From assembly GCA_964625145.1 (NCBI GenBank), contig CAZVAQ010000088.1, positions 1 to 14,157 on the forward strand: DNA of 14,157 nucleotides, read 5' to 3'. The notes under the pieces were generated by a model, which was not told the origin of the DNA, ran no database searches, and saw only the letters and a list, made by a program, of their open reading frames with translations. The position numbers and the translations under genes are program-made. Shown piece by piece: positions 8,178 to 14,069 of this stretch (within the stretch, counting starts at the first letter, position 1; each line of letters starts with the position of its first letter). The stretch is from CAYTRP01 sp964625145. GTDB lineage: Bacteria > Sumerlaeota > Sumerlaeia > SLMS01 > JAHLLQ01.

Positions 8178-8197
8178 GGCAGGCCTCCCGGCCTGCC
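8178..8197 (+). repeat. REP-like palindrome
   Basis: A 7-bp perfect stem (ggcaggc with gcctgcc) encloses a 6-nt loop, 38 nt after the glycosidase stop. No T-run follows, so it is a poor intrinsic terminator. The form GTAGGGCAGGC...GCCTGCC resembles dispersed palindromes I recall from other high-GC environmental bacteria; that recollection is unverified. Confidence 0.5.
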
Positions 8198-8227
8198 AAG
8201 TCCCACCCGCCACCTTCGATCCACCCA

Positions 8228-8258
8228 CTCGGAACCCGGAACCCGGATCCCGGAACTC
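8228..8258 (+). repeat. Family A heptamer array
   Basis: Units ctcggaa, cccggaa, cccggat, cccggaa and ctc follow in exact period 7. The array lies between the glycosidase stop and the bacilliredoxin start, with no other gene in the gap, and is nearly identical to the copy at the left edge of the window. Confidence 0.85.
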
Positions 8259-8304
8259 GCTTTCTCCTTGGTCCGCATCCTGCGGTGGCCTAGACAGACC
8301 CCCC

Positions 8305-8321
8305 GCGCGGCCCAGCCGCGC
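8305..8321 (+). promoter_or_regulatory. GC-rich hairpin in the bacilliredoxin leader
   Basis: A 7-bp perfect stem (gcgcggc with gccgcgc) encloses a 3-nt loop, 29 nt before the start codon. An alternative pairing of ggtggc (8284-8289) with gccacc (8320-8325) would compete with it. Two mutually exclusive structures in a leader could matter for expression, but GC-rich DNA yields such pairs by chance. Confidence 0.25.
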
Positions 8322-8350
8322 CACCTCCCCATGCAAAGGCACCAAACCCC

Positions 8351-8767
8351 ATGTACGATCCCCGAATGGTCCAGCCCATGCGCGACGAAGTCGTCGAGAT
8401 CGGCTTCAAGGAACTCACCACCTCCGATCAGGTGGCCGCCGAACTCGAGAACCTGACCGGCACCGCGCTGGTCTTCGTCAACTCCGTGTGCGGTTGTGCC
8501 GCCGGCGGCGCGCGGCCGGCGCTGCGCATGGCACTGGAAGGCGCCAACAAGCGCCCGAACAAGCTCCTGACCGTCTTCGCCGGCCAGGACCGCGAAGCCA
8601 CCAACGCCGCCCGCGGCTACTTCACCGGCGTGGCGCCCAGCTCCCCGGCCATGGCCCTGCTCAAGGACGGCGAACTCGTCCACATGATCGAGCGCCATCA
8701 CATCGAAGGCAACCTGCCCGACGTGATCGCCCGCAGCCTGCGTGCGGCATTCGAAGAATACTGCTGA
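8351..8767 (+). CDS. Bacilliredoxin, BrxA/BrxB (YphP/YqiW) family
   Basis: Thioredoxin-fold protein that removes bacillithiol or a similar low-molecular-weight thiol from oxidised proteins in the cytoplasm. The 138 residues match the usual family length, and the start MYDPRMVQPMRDE is the family's N-terminus. The active site is C47-G-C49 in NSVCGCAAGGARP, which is diagnostic. A third cysteine is the last residue (C138); a C-terminal cysteine is known in some family members and can take part in disulfide exchange. A weak AAAGG lies 11 nt upstream. The gene is monocistronic, with a repeat-containing gap before it and a strong terminator after it. Whether this organism makes bacillithiol cannot be told from the window, since no bsh genes are present. 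The family assignment is firm; the choice between BrxA and BrxB is not possible. Confidence 0.95.
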   Translation: MYDPRMVQPMRDEVVEIGFKELTTSDQVAAELENLTGTALVFVNSVCGCAAGGARPALRMALEGANKRPNKLLTVFAGQDREATNAARGYFTGVAPSSPAMALLKDGELVHMIERHHIEGNLPDVIARSLRAAFEEYC

Positions 8768-8792
8768 GCCAGGTTGTCCCCGGACAAGTCAG

Positions 8793-8831
8793 GAGGGCGC
8801 CCGAATCAACCCGGGCGCCCTCTCTTGTGTC
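8793..8831 (+). terminator. Intrinsic terminator of the bacilliredoxin gene
   Basis: An 11-bp perfect stem (gagggcgcccg with cgggcgccctc) encloses an 8-nt loop and is followed by tcttgtgtc. It begins 25 nt after the stop codon. The T-run is interrupted, but the stem is very stable. It could also stop transcription arriving from the minus-strand receiver gene. Confidence 0.8.
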
Positions 8832-8836
8832 ATTCA

Positions 8837-8877
8837 GTGATTTGTTGCCGTGATTCTGGTGCCGTGATTCTGGGACT
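8837..8877 (+). repeat. 14-bp tandem repeat, about three copies
   Basis: Two copies of a 14-bp unit (gtgattctggtgcc, then gtgattctgggact) follow a degenerate 13-bp copy (gtgatttgttgcc). The stretch 8846-8873 is an exact 14-bp duplication of tgccgtgattctgg. The period is twice the 7 nt seen in the other intergenic repeats. It lies between the bacilliredoxin terminator and the end of the receiver gene. Confidence 0.7.
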
Positions 8878-8952
8878 GACGGCGCAAGGGCACGCGGATG
8901 CCCATGCTCCGTTCGGTGCGGGTGGTCTTGCTTGGTGAAGGTGCTTCAACGT

Positions 8953-8973
8953 GGAACCAGGAACGAGGAACTA
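8953..8973 (+). repeat. Family A heptamer array overlapping a stop codon
   Basis: Three units, ggaacca, ggaacga and ggaacta, run in period 7. The last three bases (8971-8973), read on the minus strand, are the TAG stop of the receiver gene, so the array starts inside that stop codon. Confidence 0.7.
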
Positions 8974-9345
8974 CTTCTCCATGGCCCTGTCGAGGACTTC
9001 GAGGAGGTCGGGGATCTTGAAGGGTTTGCTGAGGTACTCGAACGCACCGCTCTTCATCACTTCGTAGTATTGCTGGACGTCGAGGTAGGCGGTGACGAGG
9101 ACGACGCGGAGTTTGGGGCGCAGGCGGCGGACTTCCTTGAGCAGCTCCAGCCCGTCGCGCACGGGCATGCGCACGTCGCTGACGAGGACGTCAAAGGTGT
9201 CGTCGGCGCGCAGGATTTCCAAGGCCTCGCCGCCGTCGGCCGCCACGGCCACGTCAAAGCCTTCGCGCGTGAGCGTGCGCTTGAGCAGCAGGCGCGTCTC
9301 GGCCTCGTCCTCGGCTATCAGCAATCGACCTGCATGCCCCGACAT
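8971..9345 (-). CDS. Stand-alone CheY-like response regulator receiver
   Basis: The 124 residues form one receiver domain with no output domain. Phosphorylation site D57 (VSDVRMP), acidic pair E12-D13, switch threonine T85 (LVTAY) and lysine K107 (LSKPF) are all in place, so it should accept phosphate from a histidine kinase and signal by protein contact. The start at 9345 is supported by CGGGAG about 8 nt upstream. It lies 33 nt downstream of the 68-residue gene on the same strand, probably co-transcribed. No kinase or chemotaxis gene is in the window, so its partner is unknown. The sequence around D57 and the DVQQYYEVMKSGAFEYL segment resemble the receivers of NtrC-type regulators more than CheY itself. 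Confidence 0.93.
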   Translation of the reverse strand: MSGHAGRLLIAEDEAETRLLLKRTLTREGFDVAVAADGGEALEILRADDTFDVLVSDVRMPVRDGLELLKEVRRLRPKLRVVLVTAYLDVQQYYEVMKSGAFEYLSKPFKIPDLLEVLDRAMEK

Positions 9346-9378
9346 GCGGAGTCTCCCGCCCTGCTGGGATGCGTCGCC

Positions 9379-9585
9379 TTACTCACTCACCTGCGACGTG
9401 GGGTTCTCGATGCTCGACTCCACGTAGTTGTAGAGCACTTCGGTTTCTTCCTCGGTGCATCGGTAGGTGGTGCCGCTGGCAAAGTGCACCGTCATGTAGC
9501 GCAGGTCCTCGGTGACGAACACCTCCATGCGGGTGACCGAGTCCAGGTTCAGGAACTGCGAGTGGGAAATACGAACGAGACGCAT
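9379..9585 (-). CDS. Small conserved-looking protein of unknown function, upstream of the receiver gene
   Basis: I do not recognise a named family. The 68-residue acidic product reads as strand-strand-strand-helix: FLNLDSVTRMEVFV, then YMTVHFASGTTYRC, then a helix EEETEVLYNYVESSI. The pattern 'NLDxVxRMEV... VxFxSGxxY... EE...L' resembles small all-beta hypothetical proteins found widely in bacteria, and loosely FlbD-like proteins; this is impression, not a match. GAGGG lies 8 nt upstream of the ATG. There is one cysteine and no membrane segment. The stop lies 33 nt before the receiver start, so the two are likely one transcript, which suggests a role linked to the receiver. Its real-gene status rests on ribosome binding site, spacing and coherent composition. 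Confidence 0.7.
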   Translation of the reverse strand: MRLVRISHSQFLNLDSVTRMEVFVTEDLRYMTVHFASGTTYRCTEEETEVLYNYVESSIENPTSQVSE

Positions 9586-9638
9586 GAAAAAGCCCTCATG
9601 GCAAAAGGATCGAATGCACCAAGTCCACCCCTGCCCCC

Positions 9639-9670
9639 GGCGCCGGTGCTAGCCCAAAAAAACCGGCGCC
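9639..9670 (-). terminator. Inverted repeat after the peptide-binding lipoprotein gene, possible terminator
   Basis: Eight-bp perfect arms (ggcgccgg and ccggcgcc) flank a 16-nt loop holding a run of seven A (seven T on the minus strand). It starts 40 nt downstream of the minus-strand stop at 9711. The T-run is in the loop rather than after the stem, so it is not a standard intrinsic terminator. It could still insulate the lipoprotein gene from the small-protein/receiver unit. Confidence 0.4.
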
Positions 9671-9710
9671 ACACGCCCACAATTCATCCCGCGTTTCTCG
9701 TTCCCGATCC

Positions 9711-11390
9711 TTACTCCCGGTACGCCCGGCTCAGGTCGGTGACGCTCATGTTGGAGACCACAACCCCCTTCAGCTCGGGCCGCTTGAGCAGCGTGACCTG
9801 CACCTCGTAGATCGGGGCCATGACGCAATCCTCCTCCACAAGGATCCGCTCGCACTCGATCAGCAGCTCCAGGCGCTTGTCGGCGTCCCGTTCGGCACAG
9901 GCGGCCTTGAACGCCGCGTCGAACTTGGGGTTGGAATAGCCCGTGCGGTTGTTGCCGTTGTCGGACTGGAAGATCTCCAGGAATGTCATCGGGTCCGCGT
10001 AGTCGCCGATCCATGATCCACGGGCCAGTTGGTAATCGAGGTTTTCCATGCGCTCCAACAATGTCGGCCATTCCATGACGGCCAGGCTGGTGTCGGCATT
10101 GAAGGCGTCCTTCCAGAATCGCTGGACGATCTCGCCGATGTCGCGGTGCAGCTCCATCTCGTTGTAGGCGTATTCGATGCGCGGCAGGCTCTTGCCGCCC
10201 GGGCCATAGCCGGCCTTGGCGATCAGCTCCTTCGCCCGCGCCACGTTCGCCTTGTGGTCGCTGCTGTCGATGAAGGCGGGCGCGTGGACGCGGTAATCCT
10301 CCCCCGTGTGCATGACCATGCCGTGCGGGATGAAGCCACTGGCGGGGAGTTCGCCCTTGCGGGTGATGCGTTCGGTGATGAGGCCGCGGTCGATGGCCAG
10401 CGAGAAAGCACGGCGCACGTTCACATCGTTGAAGGGGGCGCGGGTGTGGTTCATGGCGATATAGTAGATGCCGAGCATGGGGCTGCGGAAGAACTCGGGG
10501 CGGTCGCGCCACTTGTCGGCCTCGCGCGAGGGGACCTGCGAGGTCATGTCGATGTCCCCGACCAGGAAGGCTGACAGCTCGGTGCTTTCGTTCTCGATGA
10601 AGCGGATCTCGATGCGGTTGAAGTGGATGGCGCCCGCATCCCAGAAGTGCGGGTTCTTCTCCATGATGATGCGGTCCTTGCTTCGCCATTCGACGAACTT
10701 GAACGGACCGTTGCTGACAAAGCTCTGCGCTTCGCGCCACCAATCGGGGCCGTACTTTGTGATCGTTCCCTCGTGCACCGCCATCCAGGCGCTGTGCTGC
10801 ACGAGGCTGGGGAAGAATGGCGCGGGATTGATCAACCGGTACTCCACCGTCAGGTCATCGACGGCCCGCACACCCAGGTTGGCGTCCTCCTTCCCTTCCG
10901 AGTTGTAGAACTCCTCGCCGCCCTCCAGGAACATGTAGACCATCGACGCATAGTTGGCCGCCGTTGCCGGGGTGAGGATGCGGCGGATCGAATAGACATA
11001 GTCGTGGGCGGTGCGCTCGTCACCGTTGCTCCACTTGTTGGGGCGCAGCTTGAAGGTCCAGAGGGTGTAGTCCTCGTTGTGCTCCCAGCTCTCGGCATCG
11101 GCGGCCACGATCTGGCCCTCGGCGTCGTAGCGCACGAGCGGCTCGAACAGGTGGATCACCACGTTCATCGACGGGATGTCGTACAGGAGCTGCGGATCGA
11201 GAAACTTGGGCGAGGCGTTCTGGTTGAAGCGCAGCACACCCGCCGGCGCGGGGGGATATTTCCCCGCGGCGTTCTGCCCGCCGGAATCGGACCCTCCGCC
11301 CCCGCTGCAGCCGCCCAAACTGGCGATCATGGCGACTGCAAGGAGCAACGCCGACAAGGGCGCGAACAGTTGGAGCGGTCTCATGGGCAT
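9711..11390 (-). CDS. Oligopeptide/dipeptide ABC transporter substrate-binding lipoprotein (OppA/DppA type)
   Basis: The 559-residue extracytoplasmic binding protein belongs to the solute-binding family 5 (SBP_bac_5). It has a lipoprotein signal with lipobox L25-G-G-C28, a Gly/Ser-rich flexible linker at about 29-44, and the family signature around W120-S-N-G...T-A-H-D-Y-V-Y-S at 120-134. The remaining lobes have the usual length and order (for example FNDVNVRRAFSLAIDR, GDYADPMTFLEIF). The start at 11390 has GGAG 5-6 nt upstream; an in-frame ATG at 11384 is a less well spaced alternative. No OppBCDF-like permease or ATPase is next to it, so it either pairs with components encoded elsewhere or serves as an orphan receptor. 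The neighbour upstream is divergent and belongs to another importer class. Confidence 0.93.
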   Translation of the reverse strand: MPMRPLQLFAPLSALLLAVAMIASLGGCSGGGGSDSGGQNAAGKYPPAPAGVLRFNQNASPKFLDPQLLYDIPSMNVVIHLFEPLVRYDAEGQIVAADAESWEHNEDYTLWTFKLRPNKWSNGDERTAHDYVYSIRRILTPATAANYASMVYMFLEGGEEFYNSEGKEDANLGVRAVDDLTVEYRLINPAPFFPSLVQHSAWMAVHEGTITKYGPDWWREAQSFVSNGPFKFVEWRSKDRIIMEKNPHFWDAGAIHFNRIEIRFIENESTELSAFLVGDIDMTSQVPSREADKWRDRPEFFRSPMLGIYYIAMNHTRAPFNDVNVRRAFSLAIDRGLITERITRKGELPASGFIPHGMVMHTGEDYRVHAPAFIDSSDHKANVARAKELIAKAGYGPGGKSLPRIEYAYNEMELHRDIGEIVQRFWKDAFNADTSLAVMEWPTLLERMENLDYQLARGSWIGDYADPMTFLEIFQSDNGNNRTGYSNPKFDAAFKAACAERDADKRLELLIECERILVEEDCVMAPIYEVQVTLLKRPELKGVVVSNMSVTDLSRAYRE

Positions 11391-11481
11391 GGTCTCTCCG
11401 GATGAAGTGATCTCCCCGGTGCAGGGGACCCGAAACCCATCGCCACCACGCGCGTGCAGGTCAATCCCCCAAAACCAATCC

Positions 11482-11511
11482 TTGATCGCCGCCGCGTTCC
11501 TCTGCCACTAT
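11482..11511 (+). promoter_or_regulatory. Weak candidate promoter for the amino-acid transporter operon
   Basis: A TTGATC and a CACTAT are separated by 18 nt, about 65 nt before the GTG start in the divergent gap 11391-11576. The match to the sigma-70 consensus is partial (4/6 and 3/6). Nothing better was found on the plus strand in this gap. Confidence 0.25.
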
Positions 11512-11559
11512 CGGACCTCTTGCGCTTGCCGCTCACCATTCCCACCCGGGCCCCACGCC

Positions 11560-11566
11560 GGAGGAG
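11560..11566 (+). promoter_or_regulatory. Strong ribosome binding site that selects a GTG start
   Basis: GGAGGAG lies 10 nt before the GTG at 11577. The ATG directly abutting it at 11567 is in another frame and has no spacing. The in-frame ATG at 11454 would add 41 basic, Pro-rich residues before the signal peptide. The GTG start therefore fits best. Confidence 0.75.
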
Positions 11567-11576
11567 ATGCCACGCC

Positions 11577-13055
11577 GTGATTCCATCCCCGCAGAGAATC
11601 CTGCTGCTGGCCATCGGCCTGCTCCTGACCGTCCTGAGCCTGCCCGCCCAAGACGACTCGGCCGCGTTGACCGGCAAGCCCTTCCGTGTCGCGCTCACGG
11701 GGCGCTACCCACCCTTCAGCTTCTACGGCAGCGAAGGCCAGATTCAGGGCTTCGACGTGGACACCGCCCGCGAGGTCGGCCGCCGCCTCGGCAGACCCAC
11801 CGAGATCATCGCCATCGAATGGGCCGGCATCATCCCGGGCCTGCAGGCCAACCGCTACGACGCCATCATCGGCTCCATGGCCATCACGCCCGAGCGCGAG
11901 AAACAGGTCCTGTTCAGCCGCCCCTACTACGTCTCCGGCGCGCAGTTGTTCGTGAAGGGCAAGGACGCCGACAAGTTCCCGAACATCGACGCCTTCAAGG
12001 ATGAACTCATCGGCGTGGGCATTGGCAGTACCTACGAGCAATACGTCACCCGCAACTATCCAAACCTGAATGTGCAGATGTATCCGGGCGAGTCGGACAT
12101 GTTCCAGGACATGCGTTCGGGCCGGCTGTCGGGCTTCGTCACCGATCGCCTGGTGGGCATGTATAATGCCGAGCAGGCCGGCGAGGATTTCGTTCCCGTC
12201 GGCGACCTCCTCTACCGCGAACGCTGCGCGATTCCCGTCACACTAAACAACAAGGCGCTGCACCAGCAGATCAACGCCGCCCTCGATGCCATGGAGGCGG
12301 ACGGATTCTTTGAGCAACTTCACATCAAGTGGTTCGGCAAGGCCCTCGACACCGCAGACGCCGACGCAGCAACCGACATCGCCGACATGAGAGCCGACCA
12401 GATCACCATCCCCGTCATCGCACGCATCATGCTCATCGGCTTCATGTACACCTGCATCATCGCCGCAGCCGCCATCATCGTCGGATTCATCCTCGCCATT
12501 CCCATCGGCGTCGGCATTCACAGCGGCCCCACGCCGGTGCGGTGGATCCTGATCGGGTTCAGCGACATCATCCGCGGCACACCCGTCCTCGTACAACTCT
12601 TCTTCATCTACTACGGCCTCGGCAACTACATCCAATTCTCCCCCCTCCAGGCCGGCATCATCGCCATGACCATCAACGCCGCAGCCTACATGGGCGAAGT
12701 CGTACGCTCAGGCCTCATGTCCGTCCAACCCGGCCAGGTCACCGGCGCCCTCGCAATCGGCCTCACACGCATCCAGGCATTCCGCCACGTCATCTGGCCA
12801 CAAGCCTTCCGCATCATGGTCCCACCCCTCATGAACAGCGTCGTCGGCCTCCTCAAGGACACCGCCCTCGTCTCCGTCATCGGCGTCGCCGAAGTCGTCA
12901 CACAAACCAACAAACTCGCCTCCATCACCTTCCGACCATTGGAACTATGGTTCGTCGTCGGCCTCCTCTTCTTCCTCGTCGCCTTCCCGCTCATGAAGGC
13001 CGCCCAAGTCCTCGAAGACCGCATGCGCCGCAAAGGATACCAGATGGAGAAGTAG
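11577..13055 (+). CDS. Amino-acid ABC importer: substrate-binding protein fused to permease
   Basis: A 492-residue two-part protein of the polar amino acid uptake family. Residues 1-25 are a signal sequence ending SLPAQ. Residues about 35-255 are a family 3 solute-binding domain (YPPFSFYG, GFDVDTAREV, GSMAITPERE, FSRPYYVSG, GFVTDR). Residues about 275-485 are a HisM/GlnP-type permease with about five membrane segments (near 283-313, 335-350, 357-377, 417-440, 455-475), the RGTPVLVQLFFIYYG signature and the coupling loop ALAIGLTRIQAFRHVIWPQA at 391-410. The order, with the binding domain outside and tethered to the permease, is the GlnPQ architecture best known from Gram-positives. The specificity could be glutamine, glutamate, arginine or cystine. 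The two halves differ strongly in leucine codons (see findings). The ATPase follows after a 178-bp repeat-bearing gap. Confidence 0.93.
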   Translation: MIPSPQRILLLAIGLLLTVLSLPAQDDSAALTGKPFRVALTGRYPPFSFYGSEGQIQGFDVDTAREVGRRLGRPTEIIAIEWAGIIPGLQANRYDAIIGSMAITPEREKQVLFSRPYYVSGAQLFVKGKDADKFPNIDAFKDELIGVGIGSTYEQYVTRNYPNLNVQMYPGESDMFQDMRSGRLSGFVTDRLVGMYNAEQAGEDFVPVGDLLYRERCAIPVTLNNKALHQQINAALDAMEADGFFEQLHIKWFGKALDTADADAATDIADMRADQITIPVIARIMLIGFMYTCIIAAAAIIVGFILAIPIGVGIHSGPTPVRWILIGFSDIIRGTPVLVQLFFIYYGLGNYIQFSPLQAGIIAMTINAAAYMGEVVRSGLMSVQPGQVTGALAIGLTRIQAFRHVIWPQAFRIMVPPLMNSVVGLLKDTALVSVIGVAEVVTQTNKLASITFRPLELWFVVGLLFFLVAFPLMKAAQVLEDRMRRKGYQMEK

Positions 13056-13056
13056 A

Positions 13057-13098
13057 GGGAAGGATGAAGGATAAAGGCTAAAGGATAAAGGCTGAAGC
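13057..13098 (-). repeat. Family B heptamer array, inverted orientation, directly after a stop codon
   Basis: On the plus strand the units read gggaagg, atgaagg, ataaagg, ctaaagg, ataaagg, ctgaagc; the minus strand reads as family B (cctttat, cctttag, ccttcat). It begins within 2 nt of the transporter stop at 13055. Bases 13066-13083 are the left arm of an 18-bp perfect inverted repeat. Confidence 0.85.
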
Positions 13099-13138
13099 AA
13101 GTCTCGCTCGAGGGGACTGCCAAATGATGCCCTCGGCA

Positions 13139-13172
13139 ACTTTATCCTTAATACTTTAGCCTTTATCCTTCC
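13139..13172 (+). repeat. Family B heptamer array (TTTAGCC/TTTATCC variant)
   Basis: Units actttat, ccttaat, actttag, cctttat and ccttcca run in period 7. Bases 13154-13171 pair perfectly with 13066-13083, giving a stem of at least 18 bp around a 70-nt loop. The variant matches its inverted partner rather than arrays elsewhere, so the two were probably copied from one another. Confidence 0.85.
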
Positions 13173-13233
13173 AGTTGTGCCTTATTTGTCTGAACTTCAC
13201 CAACCTGCTCACACTCACCAGAGGCCCTTTCCC

Positions 13234-13923
13234 ATGCTCTCGATCAAGAACCTCCGCAAAGTCTACAGCGACGGCACCGTCGGCGTCGACGGCGTCTCCG
13301 TCGACATCCCGCGCGAGCGCATCTTTGCGATCCTGGGCACCAGTGGCGCCGGGAAGACGACGTTGCTGCAATGCCTCGGGCGATTCCTGGAACCGACTTC
13401 GGGTTCGATCGAGCTCAACGGCCGCAACATCGCGCAGGTTCCCATGCGCGATTTCCGCCGCCAGCTTGGCATTGTGTTCCAGCAGCTCCACCTGTTCCCG
13501 CACCTGACGATCCTGGAGAACCTGACGCTGGCGCCGACGAAGGTCTACGGCCTGTCGCAGTCGGAGGCGAACGAGAAGGCGAACGCGGCTCTCAGCCAGC
13601 TCGGCATCGCGCAACTGGCGCAGAGCTATCCTGCCGCCATCAGCGGCGGCCAGGCGCAACGCGTCGCCATCGCCCGCGCGCTGGTGCTGGAACCCGACTA
13701 CCTGTTGCTGGACGAGCCGACCTCGGCGCTCGACATCAACACCACGCGCGAGTTCGCCGACTGGCTGGTGCAACTAAAGGGACGCACCACGTTCATCATC
13801 GTCACCCACGACCTGCCCTTCGCCAAGCAAACCGCCCAGCATGCGATCCTGATGGAGCAGGGCAAGATCGCCGTCCGCGGCACCGTCGACGAAGTCGCCA
13901 ACCAATGGGCGGGGGATGAGTGA
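13234..13923 (+). CDS. Amino-acid ABC importer ATP-binding protein
   Basis: The 229-residue nucleotide-binding subunit should power the SBP-permease upstream. Walker A is G35-TSGAGKTT, Q-loop Q83, signature ISGGQAQR (136-143), Walker B YLLLDEPTSALD with D160 and E161, and H-loop H192: all intact. It falls in the GlnQ/HisP class by length and motif spacing and lacks an added C-terminal regulatory domain; at 229 residues it is slightly short for that class. The ATG at 13234 is chosen because AGAGG lies 9 nt upstream and the protein then begins MLSIKNLRKVY, as usual; the open frame upstream is repeat-derived. Its stop codon overlaps the first bases of an inverted family A array. A gap with a large potential hairpin separates it from its permease, which could lower its expression relative to that gene. 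Confidence 0.95.
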   Translation: MLSIKNLRKVYSDGTVGVDGVSVDIPRERIFAILGTSGAGKTTLLQCLGRFLEPTSGSIELNGRNIAQVPMRDFRRQLGIVFQQLHLFPHLTILENLTLAPTKVYGLSQSEANEKANAALSQLGIAQLAQSYPAAISGGQAQRVAIARALVLEPDYLLLDEPTSALDINTTREFADWLVQLKGRTTFIIVTHDLPFAKQTAQHAILMEQGKIAVRGTVDEVANQWAGDE

Positions 13924-13954
13924 GTTCCGGGTTCCGAGTTCCGAGTTCCGAGTT
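13922..13954 (-). repeat. Family A heptamer array, inverted, overlapping a stop codon
   Basis: The plus strand reads gagttcc, gggttcc, gagttcc, gagttcc, gagtt, the reverse complement of family A (ctcggaa, cccggaa). The first two bases are the last two of the ATPase TGA stop. A family B array follows about 38 nt later, the same A-then-B order as at 2691-2802. Confidence 0.85.
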
Positions 13955-13992
13955 TTGCGGGGTCGAGGGAGTAGGCGTCGGCGAGCCCCATC

Positions 13993-14062
13993 TTCATCCT
14001 TCATCCTTCATCCTTCATCCTTCATCCTTCATCCTTTATCCTTCATCCTTCATCCTTAATCT
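13993..14062 (+). repeat. Longest family B heptamer array, ten units
   Basis: There are ten units: six exact ttcatcc, one tttatcc, two more ttcatcc and a final ttaatct. The stretch contains no G. It lies between the convergent ends of the ATPase gene and the partial minus-strand gene, ending 7 nt from the latter's stop. Confidence 0.95.
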
Positions 14063-14069
14063 TTTCCCC

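Noticed and set aside
6121..8199. Minus-strand open frame of 692 codons opposite the GH20 gene
   Set aside because: Same cause: antisense frame in GC-rich coding DNA. The plus strand carries a signal peptide and GH20 motifs.
9693..9706. Two further family A-like units (gtttctc, gttcccg) near the lipoprotein stop
   Set aside because: Only two degenerate units; this is within chance expectation, though the position near a stop codon fits the pattern.
11454..11576. Upstream in-frame ATG start for the SBP-permease
   Set aside because: It would add 41 Arg/Pro-rich residues before the signal peptide and lacks a ribosome binding site; the GTG at 11577 has GGAGGAG.
13993..14062. CRISPR array
   Set aside because: The units are 7 bp and directly adjacent, with no spacers, and no cas genes are present.
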